Assembly: GCF_029961185.1 (NCBI RefSeq) | Contig: NZ_JASBQQ010000012.1 | Location: 53,287-117,286, forward strand | DNA from: Albidovulum aestuarii | GTDB lineage: Bacteria > Pseudomonadota > Alphaproteobacteria > Rhodobacterales > Rhodobacteraceae | Direction: 5' to 3' | DNA: 64,000 nt | Part shown: one piece after another, positions 9,561 to 20,315 of the stretch | Layout of the letters: each line of letters begins with the position of its first letter | How positions within the stretch are numbered: the stretch's first letter is position 1 | The notes under the pieces: model-generated | Told to the model about the DNA's origin: nothing | The model's database searches: none | The model's input: the letters and a program-made list of their open reading frames with translations, nothing else | Translations under genes and position numbers: made by a program

Positions 9561-9593
9561 AAAGAAAAACCCGCCCGATGGTTGTCGGGCGGG
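9561..9593 (-). terminator. Intrinsic terminator after the beta-helix gene
   Basis: A 9-base stem (cccgcccga / tcgggcggg) with a 6-base loop is followed on the minus strand by a T-rich run (complement of aaagaaaaa, 9561-9569). It lies just past the stop of the minus-strand beta-helix gene and just after the end of the plus-strand GT2 gene. Confidence 0.85.
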
Positions 9594-9614
9594 GATTCTG
9601 GTTTCGGCAAAGTG

Positions 9615-11684
<2,070 letters not shown>

Positions 11685-12071
11685 TTGTCCCTTCGTTGCG
11701 CGAGTGGTGCGCGCCAGCGTGAGTGTGTCCCCAGCACGAACAATGCGTTGCAACGTGGCAAAGATTGGGCGCAAATGTAGTCTCGATGTGTCCACAATCG
11801 CGAATTCGGCGCTTATTGTGCACTATACGTTAAGTAAACGGGCGTATTTCCGCCGATTTGACCGGCATTGGAGCGGTTGGTCTGGAAACAGTCGGTCCGC
11901 GCGCCTGGTTGCCACGATCTTAACGGACGATACGGTAGACCGTCCTGGGGCGCGGCTGTTTGGCGGCCCCGTTCCAGAACGTTTACGCAACATGCCCGGT
12001 GCCGGATTCGGACGGTTTGTCCACAACCGAGACCTCACCGTCCACTCGCGGCGGGCGACAGGATGAAAGAT
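11685..12071. other. Divergent intergenic region before the GTA spike-base gene
   Basis: This is 387 bases between the minus-strand beta-helix gene start and the plus-strand spike-base gene. It holds divergent promoters by position. No further gene is supported, and no regulator site was recognised. The ribosome binding site AGGA at 12060-12063 precedes ATG 12072 by 8 bases. Confidence 0.55.
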
Positions 12072-12332
12072 ATGGACAAGTTTTCAGACTATCCGACAAG
12101 TCTCACCGCCCCAGCACGCGATGGCGCTGCCGTGATACCCGACGATGTGAACGATCTGACGTTCTTGCCGCGGGCCCTTTACGTGGGTCAGACCGGGAAC
12201 CTTTCTGCCCGACTTGCCGGTGGGCAGGCTGTCCTGTTCCAGAATGTGCAGGCCGGAACTGTATTGCCGGTTCGCGCCAGGGGGATCAATGCAGCAGGCA
12301 CCACGGCCGCAGGGATCGTGGCGCTGTGGTAA
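12072..12332 (+). CDS. ghsA: GTA/phage head spike base protein, Rcc01079 (GhsA) family
   Basis: This is an 86-residue protein with no signal peptide. The start at 12072 has AGGA 8 bases upstream; ATG 12063 adds three residues. The sequence has the features I know from the Rcc01079 spike-base family: DKFSDYPTSLTAPARDGAAV, a DD-x-DL motif (PDDVNDLTFLPRALYVGQTG), a beta strand LAGGQAVLFQNVQAGTVLPV, and an ending of the form TAAGIVALW. In Rhodobacter capsulatus this protein anchors head fibres of the gene transfer agent, which bind host capsular polysaccharide. No other GTA or phage structural gene is nearby, apart from the candidate spike gene facing it. It is followed by a hairpin and a strong terminator. 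Confidence 0.75.
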   Translation: MDKFSDYPTSLTAPARDGAAVIPDDVNDLTFLPRALYVGQTGNLSARLAGGQAVLFQNVQAGTVLPVRARGINAAGTTAAGIVALW

Positions 12333-12336
12333 GCTG

Positions 12337-12374
12337 ATGCCATCGCCCGGTTCGCACCGGGAGGGGTCTGGCAT
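12337..12374. other. Nested inverted repeat after the spike-base gene
   Basis: An inner perfect hairpin (cccggt-tcgc-accggg, 12346-12361) is enclosed by an outer pair (atgcca 12337-12342 and tggcat 12369-12374). It lies between the spike-base stop and the terminator and may be an RNA 3'-end structure. Confidence 0.5.
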
Positions 12375-12379
12375 TCAGA

Positions 12380-12420
12380 AACGGCGCGCTTGCCACGATG
12401 GCAGCGCGCCGTTTTGTTTT
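12380..12420 (+). terminator. Strong intrinsic terminator between convergent spike genes
   Basis: A stem of aacggcgcgc paired with gcgcgccgtt is extended inward by tgcc/ggca and followed by ttttgtttt. The T tract is on the plus strand, so it ends the spike-base transcript. The A-poor left side makes it a weaker stop for the opposing gene. Confidence 0.88.
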
Positions 12421-12434
12421 CATGTACCGCTGTT

Positions 12435-14675
12435 TCACGTGGCGTTTGCACCCAGTTTCCAAACGTCCCCGTTTGCCGAGCTTGCCGGACCAGTGATTGA
12501 TTTGTACGGCGTTCCGGCAGGCGCCAAACCATTGGGCATCGTACTGAACCAGGTCTTGAGATATTCGATTCGGCCCACGAATTGCGGGGTCCCGGAATTT
12601 CGGGCCAGATAGCTGAGTGCCCGGTTGTTCTGAAAGAGCCCGTTCCCGGCAACGGCAAACGGCACCGTTGCCACCAGCGCCCCGTCGACCGCGACCCTGA
12701 AGAGCTTTTCCACCTGGTTGGCTGAGCAGACGATATCGTACCAGACGTCCGATGACAGGGCTGTCGGGACCGTCACCGCGTTTAGGGTCCTGAGGCCGGT
12801 GCCATCCTCGACCGTCACCCTCAAAGCCCCGGTATTCATCAACTCGACATCGAATCCGGTGCTGGACTGCGCAAAGAGGATGGCCGTCGAGCCGGGCAGG
12901 GCGTCGAAGCGAATGCGGGCGGCATGGGTGATCGCGCTCCTTCCGGCGGGGACGTTGGCGGGATCGAGAAAGTAGGGGCCGGTGGCGGACGTCTGGAAAC
13001 TCGGGGCACCGACCGGAAGCGTGTTTGCCAGAACACCGGGATCAGCGAGCGGACGCACGGGTATACCGTTCAGACCTGTGACTCCAATATCGACGATTGG
13101 CAGGTTCTTCCAGGTCTCGGCGATATAGTCGTCGGGATAGGCGATCATGCCGCTGGCACCACCTTCGCCGTACTGGATTGAGTCAGCGTAAGTGAACGTA
13201 CCGCTGTTGGGCAGGATGCGGACACGCCCGCCGACGATTTGAGTATTCTCCGCCGGTGTCCCGTTGATCTGGAAACCCATCACGTCCGTCCAGTGCGGCT
13301 GTGCGGTTCCAAGCGCAGGCTCAGCCCGCGCCCGTCGCGTCGTGGTGATCGGGCCAGAGGAGGACCAGACCTCCACCCAGGCGCCGGCCGGGTCCCAATG
13401 GCATTGGTCAAACTCCGGAACGGACCAGTTGGACAGACTCGCCGACTGAAGGATCGCAAGCGCCGTCAAGCGCGCCCACGCTTGTGTTCCGTCTGGCGTG
13501 TCGCCCGAAGGATGCGAAAAATCGGTCCATCCTCCCGCGCCGTCGTCAATGCCGTTTACATAGGTCACCGGCTCGATTCCAAGCGGCAGAAACATCGTCG
13601 CACTCGGGAGGTTTACCATCGCACGCCAGCTTGCGCGCGCGGCTTCCTTGTTGGCGAGGTTGAACTGCAGCCCGCCCCCGGCGTAATGCGTTGCATCCCT
13701 AAGGTCGGCGTCGATGTCGAAGCGGTGCGGACCATAGGGAACCCACCGGGTATGGGAATAGTCGTAGAGTTCACCGAACCAGTGATCAGCATGATAGCTG
13801 CCGCCTGCGCCATGGGTGATGGTCGCAGGAAAGGTGACGAGAGAACCATCGATCCGCTTGCCCGAGAACAGCGGGAAAAGGGCCTCTCCGTATTCAGATC
13901 CAAGGCTGCCGGGCGCGGCGAACCATGACATCGCGGCCAATCCGACCTGCTGGCCGTCAGTCGTCGCGAAGTCATGCAGAGCGCGGTCGGCCGCCCAGTC
14001 GCGTCCCGGATCGGAATCGTTGACCAGGCCGCGCGGGTCTGAGCCGGGAACCGTGTGGAAGATCACCGCGAATTTTTCGCCCGGTCGTGCCTCGATCAGT
14101 GTCGCCGCCATGGCGGCTGCGCCCGCCGTCAGGGGTTGGGTATCGGTGATAAAGTGACGGACCGGCCCGCCTGCCGCGCCATCGAATATCTGGACCGCCT
14201 CGGGATCGGAAACGGCGGGGGGCAAGGTGTTGTCGTGAAAAGCGGACAGAATGCGATCCGGTTCCGATTGACCCCAAATTGCGATGACATGTCCAACTCC
14301 GAACCGCGTCGCACCCTGCGCGGTCACGCCCGGCTGCGCCTTTAGTCTCAACTCCGGTCGATACCAGGTGTTCGCGCGCGGCACGGTAAGCACACTGCTC
14401 CAATGCCCGGCCCCGTCGATTGTGGACATGTCGGTCCATGCCGTTGTGGCCACCCCGCTGTCGTCAAGTGATATGGCCCTAGCTTGCACTGTCTGGCCCG
14501 GCGTTCCGGTGCCGGAGAGCGGTACACCCGCAACCGCAAGCCCAATGCCCGCGCCGCTGTCAAAGATCGTGCGGTCCCGGCTGAACGCTGTCAGCGTGAC
14601 GCTGCCCGGTTGGGGGGGCGGGCCGGACGTGCCGAGTCTGTGGCCGCCGAGGGAGAGCGAGGAGAGTGATATCAT
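12435..14675 (-). CDS. SGNH-hydrolase plus LamG-like lectin protein, candidate GTA head spike
   Basis: This is a 746-residue protein without a signal peptide. ATG 14675 is taken as the start. Residues about 1-130 look like beta-rich Ig-like sequence. A hydrolase core follows, with an SGNH block I-like serine motif (VIAIWGQSEPDRI) near residue 138 and a DxxH-type motif (RDATHYAGGGLQFN) near residue 350. The C-terminal 200 residues look like a LamG/concanavalin-A-like sandwich (RIRFDALPGSTAILFAQSST, VWYDIVCSANQVEKLFRVAV). It is convergent with the spike-base gene. Absence of a secretion signal, a carbohydrate esterase-like core and a lectin end fit a particle fibre that binds and deacylates polysaccharide. 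That role is inferred; a cytoplasmic or otherwise exported esterase is possible. Confidence 0.62.
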   Translation of the reverse strand: MISLSSLSLGGHRLGTSGPPPQPGSVTLTAFSRDRTIFDSGAGIGLAVAGVPLSGTGTPGQTVQARAISLDDSGVATTAWTDMSTIDGAGHWSSVLTVPRANTWYRPELRLKAQPGVTAQGATRFGVGHVIAIWGQSEPDRILSAFHDNTLPPAVSDPEAVQIFDGAAGGPVRHFITDTQPLTAGAAAMAATLIEARPGEKFAVIFHTVPGSDPRGLVNDSDPGRDWAADRALHDFATTDGQQVGLAAMSWFAAPGSLGSEYGEALFPLFSGKRIDGSLVTFPATITHGAGGSYHADHWFGELYDYSHTRWVPYGPHRFDIDADLRDATHYAGGGLQFNLANKEAARASWRAMVNLPSATMFLPLGIEPVTYVNGIDDGAGGWTDFSHPSGDTPDGTQAWARLTALAILQSASLSNWSVPEFDQCHWDPAGAWVEVWSSSGPITTTRRARAEPALGTAQPHWTDVMGFQINGTPAENTQIVGGRVRILPNSGTFTYADSIQYGEGGASGMIAYPDDYIAETWKNLPIVDIGVTGLNGIPVRPLADPGVLANTLPVGAPSFQTSATGPYFLDPANVPAGRSAITHAARIRFDALPGSTAILFAQSSTGFDVELMNTGALRVTVEDGTGLRTLNAVTVPTALSSDVWYDIVCSANQVEKLFRVAVDGALVATVPFAVAGNGLFQNNRALSYLARNSGTPQFVGRIEYLKTWFSTMPNGLAPAGTPYKSITGPASSANGDVWKLGANAT

Positions 14676-14901
14676 TCTGTTTTCCCGTCTTGCGGGACGG
14701 CGGCACCGGCCAGACCGAGAGGTGCCGGATGGGCGGTGGCGCTCGTCCGGTTGGTCGTCGCCGACTGGGAACGCTCCGCCCAACGTGCAGCGGATCGCCA
14801 GAACCGGTGGCGACGCATCGCTGTGCTAGATATCATTTCGGATACCGGCGTTGCGTGACGGGTTGCCGGGGCGTCCGCCACAGCAAGTTTTGGTTAGTTG
14901 C

Positions 14902-15606
14902 TCAGAAATGGCATGTCAGGCCCACAGAAGCTGCGATCATCCGGGCAAGCGGCCGACTGTACAGCTCGCCTTCAATGCTGGGGTCGGGATGAAGCCCGTC
15001 GGGAAGGTTTTGCCTGCTCACATCTTCGCCACTCCACATTGAAACTCCGTCGAAGAAACTCACCCTTTCCTCGTCAGCCAGCTCGGCGAGTGCGGAGTAG
15101 TAGGTTTTCAACCGGGGACGCTTCAGCTTTTGAACGCCGAGGATCGGGTTGGTGGCGAGGAGTATGATCGAGATGCCGGGATTCGCCCTGCGCAGCTTGG
15201 CGATCATGTGACGGTGATTGGTGAGGCTCTTGGAAAGCGCGATGCCGTCCAGAAGGTCCGCGTCGTTGATTGCGTATTCGATCAGCACAACGTCGAAATT
15301 AATGCCGCCGGTAGCGTCGATCAGCTGCAATCCCCGCGATGAGTTCGCTCCGGCCAGACCCGTAACCGTTACCGAGACACCGTCACGGATACATCTGGTC
15401 AACAGGTCGCTCAGCTGTGTCGGCCAGCGGGCTCGGCTGGTCAGACTGGTCCCGAACGCACCGATTTGAACCGGTTCACCTTCATGGGCACGATAGTCAA
15501 CAGCGGTGACCCGGTCATGGCGCTCGACGGACCTTGCCGACCCTAACTGCATGGCCACGACGCCAGTCGTGAGCAGGCATACGGCGAGAACGAACTGGAC
15601 TTCCAA
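14902..15606 (-). CDS. SGNH/GDSL-family hydrolase, membrane-anchored or secreted
   Basis: This 234-residue protein has an N-terminal hydrophobic segment (VQFVLAVCLLTTGVVAMQLG). SGNH blocks are visible: block I IGAFGTSLTSRARWP (Ser in GTS), a glycine motif TVTGLAGANSS, block III EYAINDADLL (Asn) and block V LPDGLHPDP (Asp and His). The family removes acyl groups from sugars or lipids. The only in-frame start at the 5' end is a TTG at 15606, three bases after the stop of the acyltransferase gene, so translation is probably coupled. The acyltransferase-hydrolase pairing suggests EPS O-acylation and its trimming in the periplasm (inference). Confidence 0.8.
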   Translation of the reverse strand: MEVQFVLAVCLLTTGVVAMQLGSARSVERHDRVTAVDYRAHEGEPVQIGAFGTSLTSRARWPTQLSDLLTRCIRDGVSVTVTGLAGANSSRGLQLIDATGGINFDVVLIEYAINDADLLDGIALSKSLTNHRHMIAKLRRANPGISIILLATNPILGVQKLKRPRLKTYYSALAELADEERVSFFDGVSMWSGEDVSRQNLPDGLHPDPSIEGELYSRPLARMIAASVGLTCHF

Positions 15607-15609
15607 CGA

Positions 15610-16191
15610 TCAGGCAAGCCCGCGTTCGGCAAGCGCGCTCTCGGTCGCGTCGGCTGCGGCGAACCGCCCATAGTGCCCGACCTCAATCCCGGTTCGGATA
15701 ACGCGGGCCGGATTTCCCGCGACCACCGATCCGGCCGGCACTGATTTGGTAACAACCGAACCTGCCCCGATAACGCAGTTATCGCCGATTTCGATTCCGG
15801 GCAGGATCAGGCTGCGCCCGCCGATAAAGCAGTTAGCGCCAATTTTCGTGTGAAGGTAAAGGCCGCGGGTGCGGTCATGAGTGAGAATGCGCGCCTCGAA
15901 CGCGACATAGGAGTGGGGTCCGACGTGTACGCCGACCGGAAACGTGCGATCGAACTTGGTCGATAGCGAAAACTGTGCGGTGGGATGGATGTCCATTCCC
16001 CAGACACTGCGCAGGATCATGCGTTTCAGAGTGACCAGCAGATTTCTTACCCCAGAAAACCGGTTCAGGCCGCGACGGCGGGCTTTAAGCCGGGGTTTGG
16101 CGGTGATCGCGGTGGCGTCGCGGGGCGGGCGACAAAACGGGGCGGTGGGTGCAAATGTTGCCGGAACGGCGGTTGCGGGGTCGAGAAGCAT
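15610..16191 (-). CDS. Hexapeptide-repeat (LbetaH) acyltransferase
   Basis: This is a 193-residue enzyme. ATG 16191 is preceded by GAGGAGAG, a strong ribosome binding site. The left-handed beta-helix repeats begin near residue 85 and include [40 protein letters not shown] and [10 protein letters not shown]. The last is the usual coenzyme A-binding end of the family. The catalytic His may be in ILTHDRT. These enzymes O-acetylate sugars of EPS or LPS in the cytoplasm. It is divergent from the GT2 gene at 16350 and is followed immediately by the SGNH hydrolase gene. Confidence 0.85.
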   Translation of the reverse strand: MLLDPATAVPATFAPTAPFCRPPRDATAITAKPRLKARRRGLNRFSGVRNLLVTLKRMILRSVWGMDIHPTAQFSLSTKFDRTFPVGVHVGPHSYVAFEARILTHDRTRGLYLHTKIGANCFIGGRSLILPGIEIGDNCVIGAGSVVTKSVPAGSVVAGNPARVIRTGIEVGHYGRFAAADATESALAERGLA

Positions 16192-16349
16192 GGGACTCTC
16201 CTCATCTGGAAGGCGCCGGGGTGGACCGGCTAAGTCCCGTTTAGAAAACGTCAATATAGTTAATGAAAAGCAAATGCCGTCGACGACGCGTCAGAGTGCC
16301 GCTGAAACGGAATCGCCTCGGGTGTCCAATCGGTGTAAGGGGTATTCAA

Positions 16350-17345
16350 ATGCTTGACCTTGCTCAGAAGTTGCATATCCGGGGCATGATGCAGGACGAT
16401 AAGACCAGCGCAAAAAGTGACCTGACGGTGATTGTCGTCAGCTACAATACCCGCGCGCTGACACTCGCCGCATTGCGCACGCTTGCCGCCCAAACGAAGG
16501 ACACGCCGTTTACGGTTGTCGTGTTCGACAATGCCTCTTCCGACGGTTCTGCTGATGCGATCGCCGCAGAGTTTCCCGGGGTCGAGCTTATCCGAAGCGA
16601 TGAGAATGTCGGCTTCGCACGGGCGAACAACATTGTGGCCGCCACCGCTGAAACCGAATGGCTCCTCCTCCTCAATCCCGATACAGAGGTCCACGACCGG
16701 GCTATCGACAAGCTCATGTCTTTTGCCCGCGCGCACCCGGATGCCGGAATTTACGGTGGTCGTACAGTCTTTCCCGACGGTTCACTCAACATAGCCTCCT
16801 GCTGGATGCAGATGACGCCGTGGAGCGTCTTTTGCATGGCTTTCGGGTTGACGGCTTTGGCACCCGGCTCCGAATTCTTCAATCCTGAAGCGATGGGCGG
16901 TTGGCAACGGGACACGGTACGCGAGGTCGACATTGTCGTCGGCTGCCTCTTCCTGATCCGCCGGGAGCTCTGGAACCGGCTTGGCGGGTTCGATCTTCGG
17001 TATTTTATGTATGGCGAGGAAAGCGACCTTTGCCTGCGGGCGGCGCGCATCGGTTTCCGTCCGATGATCACACCGGAAGCTGAGATCATGCATATTGTCG
17101 GCGCAGCCTCGAAAACGCTGGGCAGCAAACTTGTCCTTCTCGCAAAAGCCCGTTCGACCCTGATCCGCGACCATTGGGCACCCGCCTGGGTGCCGTTCGG
17201 CATTGCAATGATGTGGTCATGGGCCGCGATCCGCGCCGCAGCATTCGGAGGCCTCGCCTTGACAGGCAGCAAAAAAGCCAAAGCGAAGGCGGCTGCCTGG
17301 TCGGAAACTTGGCGCGCGCGTCACGACTGGTTGAAAGGCTACTGA
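16350..17345 (+). CDS. GT2 family glycosyltransferase, rhamnosyltransferase-like
   Basis: This is a 331-residue protein. ATG 16350 is chosen because taagggg lies about 8 bases upstream; ATG 16386 is an alternative. GT-A motifs: TVIVVSYNTRALTLAALRTL, VVVFDNASSDGSADAI, ENVGFARANNI and WLLLLNPDTEVH (DxD as NPDT). A downstream acidic motif YGEESDLCLRAARIGF follows. The N-GFARANN and NPD motifs are typical of WbbL-like rhamnosyl or related transferases. A hydrophobic C-terminal segment (WVPFGIAMMWSWAAIRAAAF) suggests membrane attachment. It would extend the EPS repeat unit; the sugar is unknown. Confidence 0.87.
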   Translation: MLDLAQKLHIRGMMQDDKTSAKSDLTVIVVSYNTRALTLAALRTLAAQTKDTPFTVVVFDNASSDGSADAIAAEFPGVELIRSDENVGFARANNIVAATAETEWLLLLNPDTEVHDRAIDKLMSFARAHPDAGIYGGRTVFPDGSLNIASCWMQMTPWSVFCMAFGLTALAPGSEFFNPEAMGGWQRDTVREVDIVVGCLFLIRRELWNRLGGFDLRYFMYGEESDLCLRAARIGFRPMITPEAEIMHIVGAASKTLGSKLVLLAKARSTLIRDHWAPAWVPFGIAMMWSWAAIRAAAFGGLALTGSKKAKAKAAAWSETWRARHDWLKGY

Positions 17346-17439
17346 CATTTATGAGACCTGGATGAAACGGCAGACAAGAATGGTATAGTGGCCACAGGCC
17401 ACGCAAAGCCGCTACAGGTGCAACGCGCCCGGCGGGTTA

Positions 17440-18948
17440 ATGGAGAGCTTCGACATCTTTACGCGTGCCACCCTAGCGTCCAACACTCAGACTGACGGCA
17501 TGTTCGCCACGTCGGAGGATGACGGGCGGGGTGCGATCATCATCTGGCTGTTCGTCCTCGCAATGGTGGTTCCCATAGAGTTTCGCGTTGGATCGCTGTC
17601 CCTCACGGGGCTGCGGCTCATGTTGTTGATCACTATCGTTCCAACGACCATCGGCCTGTTTACGGGACGGTATGGTAGGTTGTACCTAGTCGATTTCCTC
17701 TTCGCCCTGCACGGTGTCTGGGGGATCGTGAGCATCGGCGTAAACAACCCGCTGCGCGTTGTCGAAAACGCTGGCATCTATATCATCGAGTTTTTCGGGG
17801 CCTATGTTCTGGCGCGCGCCTATATTCGCACGCCGCAGGCGTTCTACAGGCTGATCCGTGCGGTTCTTGTTTTCACGGTTCTGTCGTTGCCGCTCGCGAT
17901 TCTCGAATCTCAGACGGACAGATCAATAATCATCAGCCTTATCGGCAGCCTTCCGGGGATAGATACGGTCAATCAGATCGACATGCCGCAGCGTATGGGG
18001 CTTTACCGTTCACAAGTCTCGTTTCCGCATCCGATTCACTATGGTCTCTTCTGCACCGCGGTCCTGGCTTTGACCTGGATTGGAATGAAAGGTGTCCTGA
18101 CCAACGCGCTGCGCTACCTTGCCGTGGCCGCCGTCGGTGCCGCTGTCTTTCTTTCGCTGTCGAGCGGCGCGCTGTTGGCTGCTGTCATTCAAAGCGGATT
18201 GATTGTCTGGAATTACCTGTTCCGAAAAATGACCCGACGCTGGCTTCTGCTCGCTGCAATTGCTGCCTTCGGCTACGTCGTGATTGACGTTCTGTCGAAC
18301 CGGACACCGATCAGGGTGTTCATGAGCTATGCAACTTTCTCCGCTCACAATGCTTTCTGGCGTGGGATCATCTTTGAATGGGGCATGAAGAATGTCTGGA
18401 ACAATCCAGTGCTGGGGCTCGGGTTGCGACCGTGGATCCGGCCGAGTTTCATGCGTTCGGGCAGCATTGACAACTACTGGCTTGTCATGGCCGTCAAGTT
18501 TGGCATCCCGGGTTTCGCCATGGTGGCCGGTGGGTACCTCGATGCAATGATCCGGGTCGGGCGACAGAAGCTCACCCCAGGATCTTTCAGTTCCAACCTA
18601 CGCTTGGGTTGGATGATCATGTGCGTCGGTGTGGCGTTCTCTCTGGCCACAGTTCATATCTGGGGCTCTTTGCTTTCCTTCGTATTTTTTCTGGTCGGGT
18701 CCGGTCTGTGGATTGTCGGCACCTCTGACGTTCCAGCTGCGGGTTCGTCTCTCACCGTTGCGCCGGACACGAGAAACAAACTGGCTTGGTCAAGATCGCA
18801 CACTACGAACAGTGCGCCCAAGGCAGGAATGAGATTTGCCCGAAAAGTTAAGGATGAAGTCGTGGAGACTGAACCCTCATCACCGCAATACACCCGGTTC
18901 GCGGACAAGCGTCCCGATCTTGACAGACGTCGCCGCGACGGTAACTGA
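17440..18948 (+). CDS. O-antigen ligase/polymerase-like membrane protein
   Basis: This 502-residue integral membrane protein has about ten hydrophobic segments from residue 35 to 430 (for example IIIWLFVLAMVVPIEF and YLAVAAVGAAVFLSL). A large loop contains RMGLYRSQVSFPHPIHYG, and a Wzy/WaaL-type loop is NPVLGLGLRPWIRPSF. The SSGALLAAVIQ segment matches the conserved membrane motif of Wzy_C proteins. The last 80 residues are polar and cytoplasmic. Beside glycosyltransferases and a Wzz-like protein, it is most likely the EPS repeat-unit polymerase. No flippase (Wzx) is visible in the window. Confidence 0.8.
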   Translation: MESFDIFTRATLASNTQTDGMFATSEDDGRGAIIIWLFVLAMVVPIEFRVGSLSLTGLRLMLLITIVPTTIGLFTGRYGRLYLVDFLFALHGVWGIVSIGVNNPLRVVENAGIYIIEFFGAYVLARAYIRTPQAFYRLIRAVLVFTVLSLPLAILESQTDRSIIISLIGSLPGIDTVNQIDMPQRMGLYRSQVSFPHPIHYGLFCTAVLALTWIGMKGVLTNALRYLAVAAVGAAVFLSLSSGALLAAVIQSGLIVWNYLFRKMTRRWLLLAAIAAFGYVVIDVLSNRTPIRVFMSYATFSAHNAFWRGIIFEWGMKNVWNNPVLGLGLRPWIRPSFMRSGSIDNYWLVMAVKFGIPGFAMVAGGYLDAMIRVGRQKLTPGSFSSNLRLGWMIMCVGVAFSLATVHIWGSLLSFVFFLVGSGLWIVGTSDVPAAGSSLTVAPDTRNKLAWSRSHTTNSAPKAGMRFARKVKDEVVETEPSSPQYTRFADKRPDLDRRRRDGN

Positions 18949-18972
18949 CAGTATGCGAAGTGGATCGTTGAC

Positions 18973-19125
18973 ATGAAAGTCGGTCAAGATTCACCCAGCA
19001 CTGTTTTGACGATTGGCATTCTGCCATGCGAGTATCCGCGCTGCCGAAGAATCGGCTTTGTGCGGGAGATGTACCAAACACCTGACCGGTTTTTTATGGA
19101 GTGTAACGAGTGGACGACTTTGTGA
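18973..19125 (+). CDS. Possible small ORF overlapping the GT4 start
   Basis: An ATG-initiated frame of 50 codons (starts MKVGQDSPSTVLTIGILPCE, three cysteines) ends inside the first codons of the next gene, overlapping it by 16 bases. There is no good ribosome binding site and no recognised domain. It may be a leader peptide that couples translation to the glycosyltransferase, or chance. Confidence 0.2.
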   Translation: MKVGQDSPSTVLTIGILPCEYPRCRRIGFVREMYQTPDRFFMECNEWTTL

Positions 19126-20300
19126 AAGGCGCGCGTCGGATGCATGCTGACCTTTCCCAAGGCCCGGCGATCCGAGCCTTGATGGAAATGCCCGGAAATC
19201 TTGTTGGTGTTGGTATGACATGCCGAGCGATGCTTATGGGAGCCGCTCGTGCAGGCGCACCGGTCGATCTTTTCACCTCGTATATTGATGGCGAGAAGCC
19301 TGCCGGTTTGAATGTAAACTCCGTTCTGCCGGACTTCCTGAAGATACTGCCGTGGAGTCTTTCACGCCACCTCACGACATCGCGGGTTCAACGGAGATTT
19401 CTGGAGGCTATCGGCGACGATGAGATCGCCTATCTTTGGCCGTCGACGGGGCTGAATGTCTACGAGGCGCTAGCCGCGCGAGGTGTCACCATTGCCTCTG
19501 AGATGGTGAATACCCGTATGGCCGTTGCCAAGCCGCTTTTGGATGCCGCCTATGAGGGGCTTGGTCTTGAACCCGGCCACGGTATCACCGATGCAAGGAT
19601 TGACGAACAGAACGCCCGGCACGCAATGTGTACGGCGATTTTCGCGCCTAGCCCTGCTGTTGAGGCATCATTCGCGGGCTCTTCGTATTCGACGCGCATT
19701 GTCCCGACCAGTTACGGCACCTGGGTGCCTGAAGTTCTGAAGCCCCGACCCATGCGCGCAGAAGACGCGCCGGTGGTCTTTCTCTTTGTCGGTCGGCTTT
19801 GTGTCCGCAAGGGTGCGCATTTGCTTCTTGAGGCTTGGCGCAATGCACCAAAAGGCGCGATCCTGCGTATCGTGGGCGAGATTGAACCGGCAATGCGGAA
19901 ACTTTTCGCCGATGTACTCGATTCGCCCGGCGTGTCCTGTGCCGGATTCATGCATGACGTCGCACTGGAATACCAGCGGGCGGATGTCGCATTGTTACCC
20001 TCGCTCGAAGAGGGAGATCCGATTGCGACCTACGAAGCGGCAGCCTACGGCGTTCCGGTCATTGCTTCGGCTTTTGGTGGCGGGCGTATCAGTTCCGAGA
20101 CCGGGGCGATCAACGTCGTCGATCAGCTGAATGTCGAGTGTTTGCGTGACTGCATTTCAGAGTTTGCCGCCTCTGAAGAACTGCGCCAGAACTGGGGCGC
20201 CGCTGCGCGCAATGCCTCTCTCGCTTACGATTGGAACACCGTCGCGCCCAACAACATACGGCGCCTTTACGATTTTCTGGAGTATCAGGTCGGCAGCTGA
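19110..20300 (+). CDS. GT4 family glycosyltransferase
   Basis: This is a 396-residue GT-B protein beginning with GTG 19110. The C-terminal half holds the GT4 signature: VVFLFVGRLCVRKGAHLLLE (about residues 222-241), then GFMHDVALEYQRADVALLPS, then the EX7E region LEEGDPIATYEAAAYGVPVI. Residues before 200 form the acceptor domain. The first residues (MDDFVKGARRM) are not typical for the family, so the true start could lie elsewhere. It is the last plus-strand gene of the main EPS cluster and converges on trhO. The donor and acceptor sugars cannot be told. Confidence 0.83.
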   Translation: MDDFVKGARRMHADLSQGPAIRALMEMPGNLVGVGMTCRAMLMGAARAGAPVDLFTSYIDGEKPAGLNVNSVLPDFLKILPWSLSRHLTTSRVQRRFLEAIGDDEIAYLWPSTGLNVYEALAARGVTIASEMVNTRMAVAKPLLDAAYEGLGLEPGHGITDARIDEQNARHAMCTAIFAPSPAVEASFAGSSYSTRIVPTSYGTWVPEVLKPRPMRAEDAPVVFLFVGRLCVRKGAHLLLEAWRNAPKGAILRIVGEIEPAMRKLFADVLDSPGVSCAGFMHDVALEYQRADVALLPSLEEGDPIATYEAAAYGVPVIASAFGGGRISSETGAINVVDQLNVECLRDCISEFAASEELRQNWGAAARNASLAYDWNTVAPNNIRRLYDFLEYQVGS

Positions 20301-20315
20301 TGCATCCTTTGACGG

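Noticed and set aside
12435..14675. Reading the 746-residue protein as an ordinary secreted carbohydrate esterase
   Set aside because: No signal peptide is seen at the chosen start, and it faces the spike-base gene. The particle-fibre reading is preferred, though a different start or export route is not excluded.
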